Assembly (NCBI GenBank): GCA_965220365.1
Contig: OZ244823.1
Coordinates: 372,001-436,000, forward strand
DNA: 64,000 nt
Direction: 5' to 3'
DNA from: Bin80 sp965220365
GTDB lineage: Bacteria; Bacteroidota; Rhodothermia; Rhodothermales; Bin80
The notes under the pieces were generated by a model, which was not told the DNA's origin, did not search any database, and saw only the letters and a program-made list of their open reading frames with translations. Positions 56,504 to 64,000 of the stretch are shown here, one piece after another (positions within the stretch are counted from its first letter, which is position 1; each line of letters starts with the position of its first letter). Position numbers and translations under genes: made by a program.

Positions 56504-59116
56504 TTATCTGATGCGCACAACACGACCAAACTGAACCGCACCGCTCGCATCCGTCAAACGGACAAGGTATATGGCAGCGGGAGCGGGCGAACCAGATACC
56601 GTATATCCATCCCACACGACGCGGACCGTTTCCTCACCGATTAGGCTTTCTCCTTCAAGTTCTCGTATCCGCTGACCCAAAAGGTTGTATATCTCCACAC
56701 TAAAAAAGCCTTGATGCCGTACCGGTACCTCCAGAGTTACATCGTGACTGAATGGATTTGGATAGGCTTGCAGCCGACCTGGAAGGACCGGATTGGGGAT
56801 CGGCTCAACGCTCGTTCTTTTTAAACCAATCAACAGACGATCTCCTTGGAGCGTGAATGGGTTTGTCTGCTCATTTACACGCACCTCTTGCACCGACTCT
56901 GCATCCATCATAACAACCTCAATCTGTACTGATGGGTGCACTAAAGGCACAGCAATATCAAGAATTCCGCGCACGCTGGCGTCCAGAGCGAGCGTCACCT
57001 TTGAACCCGAATAGATCTCTACCTCAGTACTCTTGAACGAACTCGCTTCGCGGACAGCTACATTCTGCCACCCTGCGTCAGTGCTTCGTAGCCATGCAAA
57101 CGTTGCATCCGTCGCAAGTATGTCCAGTTCGCGAGGTTCTGATCGTGGCTGCAGAAAAACATAATCCAATGTCCCCGATCGGGTAAGCTTGGCAGCTACA
57201 TAGTTCTCCGTGCTTAAGTCATCAACTTCCGGAACCGGAGCCTCTTGGGAGGCCGGTAAAAGCAGTTGAATGAATGCCGCTTCCTGGCCGACCTGTGCCG
57301 CTTCAACATAACTTTCACGCCTCTCATCCTTGAAAAGGCTAACGTACCCGGTTTCCACGCTCAGATCAACAGATTCAGGCAGTATATATGCATCCAGCCT
57401 CGCGGCAGCTCCAAAGCGGTTTCCAAAGGGAGACCACGACATATAGTTTCCTTCCTGATTGAATGTCCCGCGCCCGTGCAAATAAGTTCTGTAGGTATGT
57501 TCCTTTGAGCCGTAAAGCAGATCCGAGACAATGAAAAAATCCCGATCAATAAAAGCAACCGCCCGGCGTAAACGCACATCCTCTGGACGGAGATAGCCAG
57601 TTTCCTTTTCCGCAAACCCAAAGAATTGGGAATCAATTTCGTAACGGGCAGGGGGAGTGATATTATACGTATACGGTACCCTAAGCAGGTTGTCCGTCAC
57701 AGGCTGGTATCCATCTGCCGTCACAATATTGTGTGCCTTCGCCGTGAGATACCAAGATCTACGCCGGTCATCAGAAAATCCACCAGGGCCATAGCCTGCG
57801 TCCGGGGCTAAAATGGCATCGTTCCCTCCCAGGAAAAAAGATAATTGGTCTGGATGATTATGATTGTCTGCTTCGGCAACACCGTGGAAAAGCAGGTACC
57901 GATCATCTGACGCAGGTTCCCAGCTCCTTCGAAAAACGACCTGCCCCCCCTCCAGAAACTGGTTTGGCGATACCGTTGGAGCGACGGGTTCGATGGAAGT
58001 GTCAAACAATATATATTCGTCAATTTCCCACGTCACGTCTACGGTGGCACCCGTGTAATTGTGGTCAATCAGGCGGGTGTTCGCAAAATTCCATTGACAG
58101 ATCGCGGCGAAGTCTACATTGGGATTCAACTCCGTCGGTTTGCCTCTGTATGCAGCAGCCACCATATGCGTAGGAGCTGGTTTGAGATAAGAATCCTCTA
58201 TATTCGGGATCTGTCCACGTCCCGTACGCACTCTGATCGGCCATTCAAACGCCGGCTGATACTCATCAAATAGATCCACTCCTGACACGTTCAGATAGTG
58301 CCACAGAAAGGGGATGAAATTAACAGCATTATACACCCAATAGTGTCCACCTTCGCGGTAAATTCCGTCTACACTAAACTGATATTTCGTCACAGTATTT
58401 GCTGCCTCCAGAGCATGTGAGAGCCAGTCTGCGGCCTGATCATGATCCGAAAGCACCAGTGCGGCCGTCCCGATTGCCCAGGCTGGCTTGGACCGATGGT
58501 TATGCGGGCGAGGGGCAAGCCGATCGCCAACCATAATATTGTCCCGCAGGTACTGCGTCTCTTCCGCAATACGACGACGAATCTCGTCGCTTTGATCCGA
58601 AGTCAGTTGATCGAAAACCCAGTCATAAGCAGCCGCATAATTCTGCAGCCAGGTTGCACGGTAAATCTCATCATATGGCTTTTCTCCCGTCTGCGGTACG
58701 CCGTCATAGGCTACTAGCAACGCCTCGATCGCGGTTTGAAGCGCGGTGGAGTCTTCTTCAATCAACCACCAAAAAGCCAAGGTCTTTGCAGCCAGAGGCC
58801 TGTCATTTTCATCTAAGGTCGACGGATCCCTTTCCCTGTACCTGCGAGCATCCGCTGCAAAACGCTGCCAAAGAACGTAGTAGCTCGAATTCTGGTCATT
58901 CTTGCGCGAACGAAGCTCTGGGATCAGGTCGGAAGAAAAGTACAATGATGGATGCTGCTCCGCAGCAGGTAATACTGGTGTAGTATCTGTTTCAAAACCT
59001 GTGTACGTGTCGTACTTGGGATGCTGAGCGGCAGCTTGCGTCGCCGGAATCAATAGGCTAATCAACAGCAACCGATACCAGACAGCAACGCCAAACCGGC
59101 CGGGAAGCGATATCAT
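56504..59116 (-). CDS. Heparinase II/III-fold polysaccharide lyase with T9SS sorting domain
   Basis: 870 residues from the ATG at 59116 (a GTG at 59146 is possible). The signal peptide ends near residue 31 (TQAAAQ). The first 400 residues are an alpha/alpha toroid with RPHNHRSKPAWAIG (Asn-His) and DGIYREGGHYWVYN (Tyr). The beta-sandwich has AEADNHNHPDQLSFFLGGND with a further His, as in heparinase II/III, PL15, PL17 and PL39. The last 85 residues are a type A sorting domain (AYPNPFSHDVTLEVP to GRVVRIR). In this locus alginate or another uronic acid polymer is the likely substrate; the PL family cannot be fixed by eye. It is 63 bp after the FadL-like gene. Confidence 0.82.
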   Translation of the reverse strand: MISLPGRFGVAVWYRLLLISLLIPATQAAAQHPKYDTYTGFETDTTPVLPAAEQHPSLYFSSDLIPELRSRKNDQNSSYYVLWQRFAADARRYRERDPSTLDENDRPLAAKTLAFWWLIEEDSTALQTAIEALLVAYDGVPQTGEKPYDEIYRATWLQNYAAAYDWVFDQLTSDQSDEIRRRIAEETQYLRDNIMVGDRLAPRPHNHRSKPAWAIGTAALVLSDHDQAADWLSHALEAANTVTKYQFSVDGIYREGGHYWVYNAVNFIPFLWHYLNVSGVDLFDEYQPAFEWPIRVRTGRGQIPNIEDSYLKPAPTHMVAAAYRGKPTELNPNVDFAAICQWNFANTRLIDHNYTGATVDVTWEIDEYILFDTSIEPVAPTVSPNQFLEGGQVVFRRSWEPASDDRYLLFHGVAEADNHNHPDQLSFFLGGNDAILAPDAGYGPGGFSDDRRRSWYLTAKAHNIVTADGYQPVTDNLLRVPYTYNITPPARYEIDSQFFGFAEKETGYLRPEDVRLRRAVAFIDRDFFIVSDLLYGSKEHTYRTYLHGRGTFNQEGNYMSWSPFGNRFGAAARLDAYILPESVDLSVETGYVSLFKDERRESYVEAAQVGQEAAFIQLLLPASQEAPVPEVDDLSTENYVAAKLTRSGTLDYVFLQPRSEPRELDILATDATFAWLRSTDAGWQNVAVREASSFKSTEVEIYSGSKVTLALDASVRGILDIAVPLVHPSVQIEVVMMDAESVQEVRVNEQTNPFTLQGDRLLIGLKRTSVEPIPNPVLPGRLQAYPNPFSHDVTLEVPVRHQGFFSVEIYNLLGQRIRELEGESLIGEETVRVVWDGYTVSGSPAPAAIYLVRLTDASGAVQFGRVVRIR

Positions 59117-59179
59117 GAATAATCCTCGTGTCTGTTGGCTGCACACGGCATCATGTCCGCAGATGCCTGTTTCTCTTCA

Positions 59180-60580
59180 CTACAAGACGTAGGTTACACC
59201 GACAAGCACACTGTGCTTGCGTACCTGGTTGTAATCAACATTGGATTCCCATCTATCCTGATAGTGCAGGTTCTGGAATTCATACGCGAGATCCAGTGTA
59301 AGAATGGAAATGCTCGTTCCGAGGCCAAGACTGAATGCGTCTCCAGTAGCAGTCTGCCCAACCAAGCCAAATCCTTCAATCCGGAACGGCTGAGGATCGC
59401 GCCGAAACCCAGCGCGCAGAAACGTAGCGCCGTGCAGATTCCATTCTGCACCGAGTCCGATACCCTGAACCATCCCCCAATCCAGACCGGCGCTCATTGC
59501 ACTACCGAGAACCTTCAAATCCGAGAAGTTCTGCCAAAAATAATCCGCAGCCAACACAATCGAAGGGATAGGGCGCAGAACAACGCCTGTCCCAATACGG
59601 GCCGGGATCTCAACTTGATGCTCTCCCACCTGCGTGTGGTTGCGTGCTCCGTTTTCCTGCGTTTGTTCTCGTCCCATATTAGTGAACTTGCGACTCAAAT
59701 TACTTGCAAACTGGTACGTGACCCCTACGGCAATCATATCGTATTGCCACTGCATTCCAAGTACTCCTCTCCAGCCACTATACTCGGAGGACCCATCCCA
59801 CGCCAAGGACCCTCCAGCAGTCTCGTGACTGTAGTCATGTGCATCTTCCCTCAACAGGAACACCCCTATATCGCGAGTATGTTGACGATCCGTTGAACTG
59901 CCCCAGATCCGGGAAACACGCAATCCAACATGAAAGCTCTCGTGCAACTCAAACCCAACTGCCGAGGAGACCGCCTGCAGGTGTCCAGTGCGCTCCCTCT
60001 CGAAAGCGGACCATTGAACAACGATCTCCTCCCCTGGTCTGGGTCGCTCAATAGGATCTGGACGGAACTGACCGATGTAGGGATCCAGCACATTGTCATT
60101 CCGGTCATAGTCGCTCAGCTGCGCGATCTGATGAAATACAACCCCTAGCGTCAATGTTCGACCTCCCACTTCCAGTGGAACTGCCCCCGCCATGGTCGCT
60201 AGCCGAAAGGAACTCTGATTGTAGGTCCAGTCCGGCTCTGAAAGCGGTTCACTCCGATATTCTTCCGGGTCCGCAAAGTACAACGACATTCCCGCATAGT
60301 ATCGGTTCGGATTCCAGTGCTGCGTTTCCGCCCAGTCCTGCCGAAACCAGGCACCGCTTGTAGAAAACGCCGGGCGTGAAAGACTTGCGAGCCCCGCCGG
60401 ATTCAGAATCGCAGATTCTATGGATCCCGAAAGAGCTGTGACCGCACTTCCCATTCCCCGGGCACGGGCAGTCATCAACTCCTGGCGCTCCAACCCCTGA
60501 ATGGAAAGTGGTTGCATTACCCCCTGCCCGTAGGACATTGGTGCCACAAACAGCAGCAGTAGCGGAAGTCGTCGAAGCAT
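59180..60580 (-). CDS. FadL/OmpP1-like outer-membrane barrel protein
   Basis: 466 residues with a signal peptide (about 1-19, MSYGQG). The N-terminal region ARGMGSAVTALSGSIESAIL followed by NPAGLASLSRP is the FadL/OmpP1/PorV signature, and many amphipathic strands follow, ending VGVTYVL. FadL-type barrels import hydrophobic or small molecules; PorV relatives act in T9SS. Its place between a PorV-like gene (10 bp upstream) and a T9SS-targeted lyase suggests involvement in surface display or uptake. I cannot tell which. Confidence 0.8.
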   Translation of the reverse strand: MLRRLPLLLLFVAPMSYGQGVMQPLSIQGLERQELMTARARGMGSAVTALSGSIESAILNPAGLASLSRPAFSTSGAWFRQDWAETQHWNPNRYYAGMSLYFADPEEYRSEPLSEPDWTYNQSSFRLATMAGAVPLEVGGRTLTLGVVFHQIAQLSDYDRNDNVLDPYIGQFRPDPIERPRPGEEIVVQWSAFERERTGHLQAVSSAVGFELHESFHVGLRVSRIWGSSTDRQHTRDIGVFLLREDAHDYSHETAGGSLAWDGSSEYSGWRGVLGMQWQYDMIAVGVTYQFASNLSRKFTNMGREQTQENGARNHTQVGEHQVEIPARIGTGVVLRPIPSIVLAADYFWQNFSDLKVLGSAMSAGLDWGMVQGIGLGAEWNLHGATFLRAGFRRDPQPFRIEGFGLVGQTATGDAFSLGLGTSISILTLDLAYEFQNLHYQDRWESNVDYNQVRKHSVLVGVTYVL

Positions 60581-60590
60581 CTTTTGAAGG

Positions 60591-61589
60591 TTAGTCTATC
60601 GAAAGGGAGAATCCAAGCCGGTGCACGGCTCCGAAAGCATCACTCATGCTGCTGTAGCTGTAATCGAATCCAACTCCAAGAGAGCCTAGTGGCTGGCGGA
60701 TGCCGAGTCCGAAACTGTAAGATGCAATGTCGTAGTTGTGCTGATACCCACCCCGCACAAAGATCCGCTGCAAAAACGCATACTCCAGTCCCGCCGCCCA
60801 CTGCTGATCATAATCATTGGGCTGAATCAGGTCAAAAGAGGCGGTCAGGCGACTATCCTCCCGGAATGAAATGAGACCGGTGCTGCCAATCACATCTACT
60901 GCACCACCAATCCGAAACCGCAATGGAACTGGATAAGAATCCTCACCAAAGGATACCGGTGCGCCAAAATTCATGACCGATGCTCCCAGTCGAAGAGACC
61001 GAAACCCCGTCGCGTATGTCATTCCAAAGTCAAACAGGAAAGCATCTGCCTCGGAAAGCCAGAGGCTTTCGTGTGCCATTTTGACCGTCAAGCCGGCAGA
61101 AAACCTGTCTGTGAATGCTCTGGCATAGGAAAGACCAAGCACCCAGCTTCGCAGCGAAAAGGTCGTGCCGGTCAGACCCGGGTTGTAGACTTGCGTCCCT
61201 CCCTGATCAACAAATCCGAGATGATCTACTCTCGTCTCCTGAAAATCCCCCATGTCTGCCATGTAAAAATGTGCCCCTACATATCCCAAGGATCCCAGCG
61301 ATACACCATAAGCGGCCCCGTAGTGCGCCGCATCCAAGAACCAGTCAACTCGGTCAATCACCAAGCTGTGCCCCACAGTGCGTGTCAGCCCAGCCGGATT
61401 CCAGTACAATGCACGCGCGCCCTCAGCCATCGCGATGTAGGCTGTGCCAATCCCCACGGAACGGGCATCGGGAGCCACACTCAGAAATTGCATGGAGGAT
61501 GTCCCCACCTTCTGGGCCCGAACGGCCGACACATGGACTGCGCTGGCAAACAAAAAGGCAATTAGAATTATGCTGGATACTTTTCTCAT
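60591..61589 (-). CDS. PorV/PorQ family outer-membrane protein
   Basis: 332 residues. The signal peptide ends near residue 25 (VRAQ). The mature start carries SVAPDARSVGIGTAYIAMAE followed by ALYWNPAGLTR, the hallmark of the PorV/PorQ (UPF0164) group. It ends VHRLGFSLSID after alternating strands. PorV carries T9SS cargo from the translocon to the attachment complex by binding the C-terminal sorting domain. Its ATG overlaps the stop of the T9SS surface protein gene as ATGA, so the two are translationally coupled. This suggests a locus-specific shuttle. Confidence 0.88.
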   Translation of the reverse strand: MRKVSSIILIAFLFASAVHVSAVRAQKVGTSSMQFLSVAPDARSVGIGTAYIAMAEGARALYWNPAGLTRTVGHSLVIDRVDWFLDAAHYGAAYGVSLGSLGYVGAHFYMADMGDFQETRVDHLGFVDQGGTQVYNPGLTGTTFSLRSWVLGLSYARAFTDRFSAGLTVKMAHESLWLSEADAFLFDFGMTYATGFRSLRLGASVMNFGAPVSFGEDSYPVPLRFRIGGAVDVIGSTGLISFREDSRLTASFDLIQPNDYDQQWAAGLEYAFLQRIFVRGGYQHNYDIASYSFGLGIRQPLGSLGVGFDYSYSSMSDAFGAVHRLGFSLSID

Positions 61590-63829
61590 TTGATCACCAC
61601 AAATTTGCCGCGATATGTTTCCCCCTCCGGTGTGCGTACTACAAAGAAGTAGACCCCGGAAGCGATCTCCTGATCGTTACGGGTTACCTGAAACCAGGGT
61701 GTAGAGTACTGCGCCGCGTCATGCTCAATTGTGTCAATCAGCTGCCCACTGTAAGAATAGATCTCAATTGTGGCTTGGGTTGGCAATCCATAGAAACCAA
61801 TTTGCTGTGCTGAATTCTCGCCTCCTCCCGTTGCAAAACCACTACTGAGATAGAAGGGATTGGGCACAGCATGTACTTCGCCCAGTGTTTCGGCAGCTCC
61901 AAGTCTGGCGACAACCTCCATAAGGTTGGTCTTGCCGCTTTCATTGCCCTGGGCATCTATAGAGGTGACGGCATACCACTGCGACTCCCCAACGGTTGTT
62001 TCTGTATCGATGAATTCGTACAAGCCTTCTTCTGTCATATGACTCGAACTGCCGACCGGAATCTCTGCCAAGGTCTGCCATGGACCGATTGCTGCGTGTG
62101 ACCGCTGGACCCGATAGGTCACGGCCGGGCCGGTCAATCTTGGGTGTGCAAAGGATTCCTGTGCACGACCCCAGCGAAGAACCGAATGAGCTCGGTCGTT
62201 ATTGGTAACCATCACAATCGGGGCTGGTGGTGGCGCGGGCACCTGATAGACCCCATCTCGTGGATTATCTTCCGGCCAGAGCGGCAGCACTGGCGGCCTG
62301 CCTGTATATGCATTGTAGGCCATATCTGCCACATCCTTCACGGTTCGAACGTCTGAGTTCACGTAGTCCGGGTAGCCGTACTCCGCAATGTAATTCCCTG
62401 CAAGTACCCGCCCGGATGACGGGTCCAGGACCTGATCTGCAAAGTGAGGAACCTCATGCCACGGAAGCTGCTCGTCAATTACCTCTCCAAGTCCTCCCCC
62501 TTCGTCCCATTCCCCTGGTCCACTGGCGGCACCGTATCCAACTACTTCCGCCATCGAAAACTCAATCTTGGCTCCTACTGGAAGAATGTACGGCCCAAAT
62601 ACAATGTGGTGACCGACCGCCTTGTAAGATTGCCTGAAGTTGAAGGCCCCCCGTCCGATCCACCTCAACGAATCCGGGTCTTCTGTATTTGGCGGAGGTG
62701 GGAAGACCGTTTCGCGATAGGGCGTGTAGGTGCCACTCCAGCGTGTGTACGGAACAAGCTTGGGGATCATCTTGTCTTCCCTGGAATTTCCGCTCTCAAC
62801 CTTGTTCATGAACGGTTGTTTGAGCGTGCTGTCACTGTCAATCATGCGCTCATTGGAAACCCTCGGGTCAAGCGCAAAGGTGTTCCCCCGAGTCGCCAGG
62901 TAGTTGCGATCATAGTACAACATCTGGATCCCGGGTGCCTGCGGAGACATCAATCCTCCTCCCTGCTCACCACTGCTGGCAAAACTTGCAAAGTACTTCG
63001 GGTCCGGTTTGCCGGATTCTGCAAAGTCGGCATTCACGCCATTGCCGGTGTTCACCACGTACCTCAACCAGCGATGCCGATCAAAATAACCGCGTAAATC
63101 ATTCTTGTACATGAAATCGTACTCCCACGTACCGTACCATCGTTGAAATCCCAGCATTGAGGGAGCAACTCCATAATGAAACCCGATGAGTACCTCGTGG
63201 AGTGTTTCATCACTATCAGGATTGCCATCCCCGTTCTTATCCCCAGTGTTTTCGAACGTGTACTCAAATATGATCAGGTCATCGTAGTCTGGGTAACTCC
63301 AAGCTCGCGAGGTACGTGTGACCGTGATCCCGGTATTGGTCCCCCATTGAGCGACAATAATTTCCTCTGCTTCATTGGGATCGTAAGCCGGGTTCAGGCT
63401 TCCGTCTTCCAATAAAGGATAATTCTCCATGCGCTCGATGGAGATCGGGAACGAATACACCCCTGCAACGGTGATCGGCACATGCTGCCCGGACGATCCA
63501 CCAAACGAGTACATGCGTTCGTCGAGGTTAAATATGTTCGTTCCGCTGTACGAGGCTGCAATCGAAATCCCTCCTCCGATAATATTGTGCTGTCCACTGT
63601 ACTGAAGTCCGTCAATGGTTGTGGCCGAATTCCCTGGCCACTCCATGAGTGGATCCAGCGTAATATCATGATCCCTATAAAACCATTTGCGACCGATCTC
63701 ACCAGTATTATAGACGGTCTCGTGCAGCATACCACGACGATGCACACGCTTATCCCGCAAGACCTGTGCCTCTGCAACCGACGGTGTTGCTGCCGTTACC
63801 ACGAGAAGAAATATCAGAATGCGGGTCAT
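61586..63829 (-). CDS. Large T9SS-targeted surface protein, unknown function
   Basis: 747 residues with a signal peptide (about 1-21, VAEAQ). The long middle has no domain I can name; it contains many Gly/Asp/Tyr and Asn-Gly-Asp-Gly type calcium-like loops (GDKNGDGNPDSDE near 197). A fibronectin-type segment (about 550-650, SVLRWGRAQESF to QWYAVTSIDAQGNESG) precedes a type A sorting domain (AVPNPFYLSSG to RGKFVVIK). It starts 21 bp after the TonB receptor stop, the position where a SusD-like protein usually sits. It does not look like SusD (no TPR helices), so it may serve as an alternative surface glycan-binding partner. Confidence 0.8.
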   Translation of the reverse strand: MTRILIFLLVVTAATPSVAEAQVLRDKRVHRRGMLHETVYNTGEIGRKWFYRDHDITLDPLMEWPGNSATTIDGLQYSGQHNIIGGGISIAASYSGTNIFNLDERMYSFGGSSGQHVPITVAGVYSFPISIERMENYPLLEDGSLNPAYDPNEAEEIIVAQWGTNTGITVTRTSRAWSYPDYDDLIIFEYTFENTGDKNGDGNPDSDETLHEVLIGFHYGVAPSMLGFQRWYGTWEYDFMYKNDLRGYFDRHRWLRYVVNTGNGVNADFAESGKPDPKYFASFASSGEQGGGLMSPQAPGIQMLYYDRNYLATRGNTFALDPRVSNERMIDSDSTLKQPFMNKVESGNSREDKMIPKLVPYTRWSGTYTPYRETVFPPPPNTEDPDSLRWIGRGAFNFRQSYKAVGHHIVFGPYILPVGAKIEFSMAEVVGYGAASGPGEWDEGGGLGEVIDEQLPWHEVPHFADQVLDPSSGRVLAGNYIAEYGYPDYVNSDVRTVKDVADMAYNAYTGRPPVLPLWPEDNPRDGVYQVPAPPPAPIVMVTNNDRAHSVLRWGRAQESFAHPRLTGPAVTYRVQRSHAAIGPWQTLAEIPVGSSSHMTEEGLYEFIDTETTVGESQWYAVTSIDAQGNESGKTNLMEVVARLGAAETLGEVHAVPNPFYLSSGFATGGGENSAQQIGFYGLPTQATIEIYSYSGQLIDTIEHDAAQYSTPWFQVTRNDQEIASGVYFFVVRTPEGETYRGKFVVIK

Positions 63830-63850
63830 AGGATTAATGCGGTGTCAGGG

Positions 63851-64000
63851 TTACATATTGAAGACCACACCCAATCGAATTGAGCGAGGTGCATTGTCAT
63901 AGATCCGGAACGTCTGCGTGGCAGCGAGATCGGGGTTGTTGCTATCCGGCAGGGCGAACTCAATATCTTCTCCATTCTCGTAGCGTCGTAACGTTTCGGC
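63851..64000 (-). CDS. TonB-dependent receptor, C-terminal end (partial)
   Basis: Only the last 49 codons are inside the window, with the stop at 63851. They read to DLAATQTFRIYDNAPRSIRL and end GVVFNM, the typical last strand of SusC/TonB-dependent receptors. The receptor would import oligosaccharides across the outer membrane with energy from TonB. It is first of the minus arm and 21 bp from the following gene. Identity as SusC-type or plain TonB receptor cannot be decided from this end alone. Confidence 0.8.
   Translation of the reverse strand, partial: AETLRRYENGEDIEFALPDSNNPDLAATQTFRIYDNAPRSIRLGVVFNM

Noticed and set aside
59135..59896. 253-codon plus-strand frame
   Set aside because: Antisense to the FadL-like gene, whose signal peptide and NPAG region are convincing.
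1..64000. CRISPR arrays, tRNA or rRNA genes
   Set aside because: I looked for regularly spaced repeats, T-arm-like sequences and conserved rRNA segments and found none; the tandem repeats present are coding coiled-coil units.

Overview
The window looks like chromosomal DNA of a Gram-negative member of the FCB group. The best guess is a marine-type Rhodothermota/Balneolota relative of the Bacteroidota. The evidence is four proteins ending in a type IX secretion (T9SS) type A sorting domain, a PorV/PorQ-like barrel protein, a C-terminal piece of a TonB-dependent receptor, the gltA-sdhC-sdhA-sdhB order, a Bacteroidota-style UvrA, a BatA-like von Willebrand protein and a MoxR ATPase. Base composition is intermediate. 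I see no rRNA, tRNA or CRISPR array.

Layout. 0-1.2 kb: a partial membrane/coiled-coil gene, a cluster of hairpins and a frameshifted gene remnant. 1.2-6.9 kb, minus: amidohydrolase, TPR metallopeptidase, DUF4159 protein, MoxR ATPase. 7-12.5 kb: nadE (plus) converging on a compact minus operon of rng, a barrel-like protein, an 89-residue protein, an MBL-fold hydrolase and aroQ. 12.8-18.7 kb, plus: citrate synthase, succinate dehydrogenase, a cation/Ca exchanger. 19-25.4 kb: a first TRAP transporter (permeases plus, binding protein minus), an SDR, a class III aminotransferase and a small unknown gene. 25.4-27.4 kb: an apparently intact IS1634-like element. 27.6-41.8 kb: housekeeping and envelope genes (GT2, gyrB, hflX, BatA-like, uvrA, two GT4 glycosyltransferases, a TPR lipid-free secreted protein). 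Two paralogous coiled-coil membrane genes (21.2 and 37.5 kb) share a homologous leader.

42.3-64 kb is an alginate-type polysaccharide locus built as two convergent arms. The plus arm has a PL17-like oligoalginate lyase, an SDR (candidate DEH reductase), a second TRAP transporter and a GntR/FadR regulator. The minus arm begins beyond the right edge with a TonB-dependent receptor. It continues with a T9SS surface protein, a PorV-like barrel, a FadL-like barrel, a heparinase II/III-fold lyase, an internally duplicated beta-helix protein and two PL6 lyases, one fused to a pectate-lyase-3 domain.

A coherent model (inference): secreted or surface lyases cut alginate, the TonB receptor takes up oligomers, PL17/heparinase-type enzymes release unsaturated monomer, TRAP carries it across the inner membrane and the SDR reduces it to KDG. 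KDG kinase, KDPG aldolase, KdgF and any SusD-like protein are not in the window. The SusD-less, PorV-containing architecture is the most interesting system here.
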